From contig NZ_CANLYD010000009.1 in NCBI RefSeq assembly GCF_947495315.1, positions 171,235 to 235,234 of the forward strand: a DNA stretch of 64,000 bases, read 5' to 3'. Origin of the DNA: an uncultured Aquimarina sp. GTDB lineage: Bacteria > Bacteroidota > Bacteroidia > Flavobacteriales > Flavobacteriaceae. How positions within the stretch are numbered: the stretch's first letter is position 1; every line of letters starts with the position of its first letter. Below the pieces are notes generated by a model. The model saw only the letters and a list, made by a program, of their open reading frames with translations. It was not told where the DNA came from and did not search any database. The position numbers and the translations under genes are program-made. Shown in pieces: positions 61,730 through 64,000 of the stretch.

Positions 61730-62560
61730 AGGCATCAAAGACCAAAATGTAAGAGGCTACCCCCATCCAAGTAGGGTAACAAAGCCATATCCTAAGGGTA
61801 TACACCTATCAGAAATGGGTTGGTAAGCCTTACAACAGAAGCTTTAGGTCGTAAAATAATACCTAGAGGTAGTTTGCTAAGGGGCTACCCCCTTGCAATT
61901 TATCAAGTATAGACTTAAACAGGCAAAAGAATTGATTTGGCACACTGAGTTGTCATACTGAGACATCCAATAAAAATTTTATCCAGTGTTTAAACTGACA
62001 TTAGTGTATATCATATTTGTGCTGCCGTCTGGTCGAGTGATTCGCCTTAGCGGATTGTATCGAGACCTAATTAATGAAGATAGCTTCAATTACATCTTGA
62101 TAGTTCTGCTGAGTTTATCGAAGTACATTTTATAACTACGCGATGCTTCTCCATAAAACACTCGATGAGGTTAAAATTAAAATATTGATAATCAAATGTT
62201 TAAAAAAAACGTCAATGGTAGCCTGTTGAAGTATTGTCGAAGTACTCCCTAATGCCGCACTCCAAATCTGAACACCTACTTATGTTTATGTTTAAAAATA
62301 GTAATGAGTGCAAAGTAGTCAGAAATAAGTGTATGGAGAGTAAAACACTTTTTGTCATCTCCTTAAAAGGGAATTTATGAGGACTGAGGTTCCTCCTGAG
62401 GCGGACAGGTACCGAAGCCCCGAACAAGATTTCCCCTTCGATTACAACTTCGACAGGCTCGGTGTAACAGCTCATGGGTCAGAATAAGTTACAGTTTGAG
62501 GACTTCGGCTTCGCTCAGTCCTAAGCATAATAATCTAACAAATAAAATAAGTAAGGAGAA
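61730..62560. repeat. 918-base gene-free region rich in short degenerate repeats
   Basis: No credible gene is found between 61649 and 62566. Recurring words include GGCTACCCCC (61756 and about 61883), CTAGAGG-type words, GTCGAAGTAC / ATCGAAGTAC (62232 and 62115), and TCGACAGGCTCGG near 62453. Such words are typical of dispersed palindromic repeats in Bacteroidetes. A 40-base block at 62381-62420 reappears at 63183-63222. Confidence 0.6.
62381..62420. repeat. direct repeat copy 1 flanking the sigma-factor gene
   Basis: 40-base block containing GGACTGAGGTTCCTCCTGAG; 33 of 40 positions match the block at 63183-63222. Both are preceded by related AGTA/ATGAGT-rich sequence. Confidence 0.7.
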
Positions 62561-62566
62561 ATAAAA

Positions 62567-63136
62567 ATGAACGCAACAAAAAATCAAAAAATAATTGCTG
62601 GAATCATAGCTGGAGATCACCAAACGCTCAAGGTATTTTATAAAAAGAATCTGCCAGCGGCAAGAAGATTGATTCTAAAATATAACGGTACTACAGAAGA
62701 TGTAGAGGATATCTTTCAGGATGCATTGGTATTGCTCTATCATAAACTTAGCGCTGGTGACCTGGAGCTACACAAATTTATTCACACCTATTTTATAGGA
62801 ATTTGTAAAAATATGTGGAGAAATCAATTACGTAAAAAACAAATGTTAGAATATAACGAACTCCTTACCGATAGTGCTATAGATCCATCAGATTCTGTAA
62901 TGGATATAATTACAAAAAAGCATCAGCAAAATGTATTTAACAAGCATTTTGACAACCTTAGTAATAGTAATAAAAGTATACTCAGGTTATTTTTTGAAGA
63001 AAAAAGTAATCGTGACATTGCTGATATCACTGGGTATTCAGAAGGATATGCTCGTAAAAAGAAATGCATGATAAAAGAACGTTTACAGAAGATGGTACAA
63101 AGTGATCCGGTATATGGAGAGTTGGTAATGTGTTAG
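62567..63136 (+). CDS. ECF-type RNA polymerase sigma factor
   Basis: A 189-residue sigma-70-family factor. Region 2 is TTEDVEDIFQDALVLLYHKL with the following helix FIHTYFIGICKNMWRNQLRKK; region 4 is FEEKSNRDIADITGYSEGYARKKK at the C-terminus. It is the ECF kind, recognising special promoters. No anti-sigma factor is adjacent. It lies between near-identical repeat blocks and 290 bases before the Rhs-like gene, which may be a target. Confidence 0.92.
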   Translation: MNATKNQKIIAGIIAGDHQTLKVFYKKNLPAARRLILKYNGTTEDVEDIFQDALVLLYHKLSAGDLELHKFIHTYFIGICKNMWRNQLRKKQMLEYNELLTDSAIDPSDSVMDIITKKHQQNVFNKHFDNLSNSNKSILRLFFEEKSNRDIADITGYSEGYARKKKCMIKERLQKMVQSDPVYGELVMC

Positions 63137-63182
63137 TACGGAGTACAAAGTAATGAGTACTATATAGTTGATGAGTAAGTAA

Positions 63183-63222
63183 GGGCTGAGGTTCTTCCAG
63201 AGACGGACAGGTCTCGAAGTCC
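63183..63222. repeat. direct repeat copy 2 flanking the sigma-factor gene
   Basis: 40-base block containing GGGCTGAGGTTCTTCCAGAG; partner of 62381-62420 (33 of 40 identical). The rest of the 289 bases between the sigma gene and the Rhs-like gene shows no gene. Confidence 0.7.
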
Positions 63223-63425
63223 AAAGTCAAAATCACAAAAAAAATCATATCTCATAGAATTCTCAAAAAAAAATCAAAAAACAGAGGTAACATTTCTCTT
63301 TCCTAAGACACGTACAAGTAGGGAGAAGAAACTCACCTTAGAAAATTTCTTAATCACATTAAGAAATTGATGGGTAAGCAATCTAAAAAAATAAGTAAGG
63401 CAACAATTATTAAATAGTATTTTTT

Positions 63426-64000
63426 ATGAAGAACATTTCATTATTTCTCACACTTTTTTTGATCACAAGTTTGGGATACGCGCAATTAGGAGATGATGGC
63501 GGTGGCAACACTGCATTTGATTATACAGCAGAGCTTTCCAGAGCAGTTACGATTCCTAACTCTCCAGAAGCCCAGGCTTTTATTAAATATGGAAGTATTC
63601 CATTAAACCAATATACAGGTACTCCTAACATTTCGATTCCGATTCATCAGATTTCGGGTAAAAGTATTTCGCTACCGATATCGATGACCTATGACGCTTC
63701 TGGGATCAAAGTAAATCAGCTAGCTACTAAGGTAGGTTTGGGATGGAACCTGAACTATGGCGGGGTAGTTTCTCGTCAGGTACATGGACTTCCTGATCAA
63801 GCGGATGGGACTTATGCTAAAATTACAGATCCAGGCACTCGAGCAGGTCTTGATGCTGCCTACAATAATGCATATATGGGTACTTTTTCTACCGTAGAAG
63901 CGATGGATACCGCTGATGCTTTATTAACCAATTATAGTATGAACAATATCGATATCCAGGCAGATACCTTTAGTTTTTCTATTAACGGATTATCAGGTAC
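63426..64000 (+). CDS. secreted Rhs-like protein, N-terminal 191 residues (cut by window edge)
   Basis: The frame is open to the right edge. It has a signal peptide (KNISLFLTLFLITSLGYAQ) and then the conserved N-terminal strand region of Bacteroidetes Rhs/SpvB-like proteins: AFIKYGSIPLNQYTGTPNIS, LPISMTYDASGIKVNQ, KVGLGWNLNYGGVVSRQ. Such proteins are very large, export themselves and usually end in a variable, often toxic, C-terminal domain; that part lies outside the window. Confidence 0.85.
   Translation, partial: MKNISLFLTLFLITSLGYAQLGDDGGGNTAFDYTAELSRAVTIPNSPEAQAFIKYGSIPLNQYTGTPNISIPIHQISGKSISLPISMTYDASGIKVNQLATKVGLGWNLNYGGVVSRQVHGLPDQADGTYAKITDPGTRAGLDAAYNNAYMGTFSTVEAMDTADALLTNYSMNNIDIQADTFSFSINGLSG

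Noticed and set aside
62212..62475. Minus-strand frame of 87 codons in the repeat field
   Set aside because: Its translation is made of repeat-derived words (TEPVEV, GASVPVRLRRN) and has no domain features.
61649..62566. CRISPR array in the repeat-rich region
   Set aside because: The repeated words are short, degenerate and unevenly spaced; there are no regular spacers and no cas genes nearby.

Overview
The window is AT-rich chromosomal DNA of a member of the Bacteroidota, family Flavobacteriaceae. The evidence is the flavobacterial gene set: the gliding genes gldD and gldE next to ssb, mutY and HU; proteins of the DUF4271, DUF3098, DUF4199 and DUF4301 types; an L21 ribosomal protein with a long C-terminal tail; and -7 promoter boxes of the TAnnTTTG type. 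A marine genus such as Aquimarina would fit, but that is an impression and not something the sequence proves. I see no rRNA, tRNA, CRISPR array, prophage or transposase gene.

Layout. 1-9.7 kb: dihydroorotase (cut by the left edge), a polyprenol-phosphate sugar transferase, DUF4271 plus uroporphyrinogen-III synthase, PEP carboxykinase, a saccharopine-dehydrogenase-like enzyme with an Lrp regulator, a zinc peptidase, alanine dehydrogenase and a SemiSWEET transporter. 9.7-14.4 kb: leuS, interrupted in frame by a DUF559 nuclease cassette, then a ketopantoate-reductase-like gene. 14.4-19.4 kb: an envelope operon (ftsX, lgt, an unknown membrane gene, DUF3098, uppP, truB, a TonB-like protein). 19.4-29.7 kb: housekeeping genes (tag, upp, aat, greA, HIT, thioesterase), a sensor kinase and small envelope proteins. 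29.7-39.4 kb: a thiamine locus on the minus strand (thiS-C-E/tenI-D-G-[four-helix-bundle cassette]-H-F) under a TPP riboswitch, preceded by a TonB-dependent receptor gene with its own TPP riboswitch. 39.5-43.3 kb: a hybrid kinase and an NtrC-type regulator, tail to tail. 43.5-50 kb: arfB, DUF4301, a NadR-like ATPase, a PnuC-like transporter, a thiamine-binding-type small protein, a GxxExxY cassette, a phosphopantetheinyl transferase and ahcY. 50-59 kb: rplU-rpmA, a DMT exporter, gldD-gldE-ssb-mutY, HU, a 29-residue basic protein and rng. 59-64 kb: a TPR/AraC regulator, an orphan protein, a repeat-rich stretch, an ECF sigma factor and the start of a secreted Rhs-like protein cut by the right edge.

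The most striking observation is three compact cassettes without a transposase (437, 441 and 485 bp). Each carries one small accessory protein of a different family (DUF559, four-helix bundle, GxxExxY) between short inverted terminal repeats, and each sits where it does no harm. For two of them the uninterrupted host gene can be rebuilt exactly by deleting the cassette and one copy of a short target duplication. In leuS (ATGT duplicated) this adds exactly 147 codons to the reading frame. In thiH (AG duplicated) the original start codon is stranded upstream and the cassette supplies a replacement start through an ATGA overlap.
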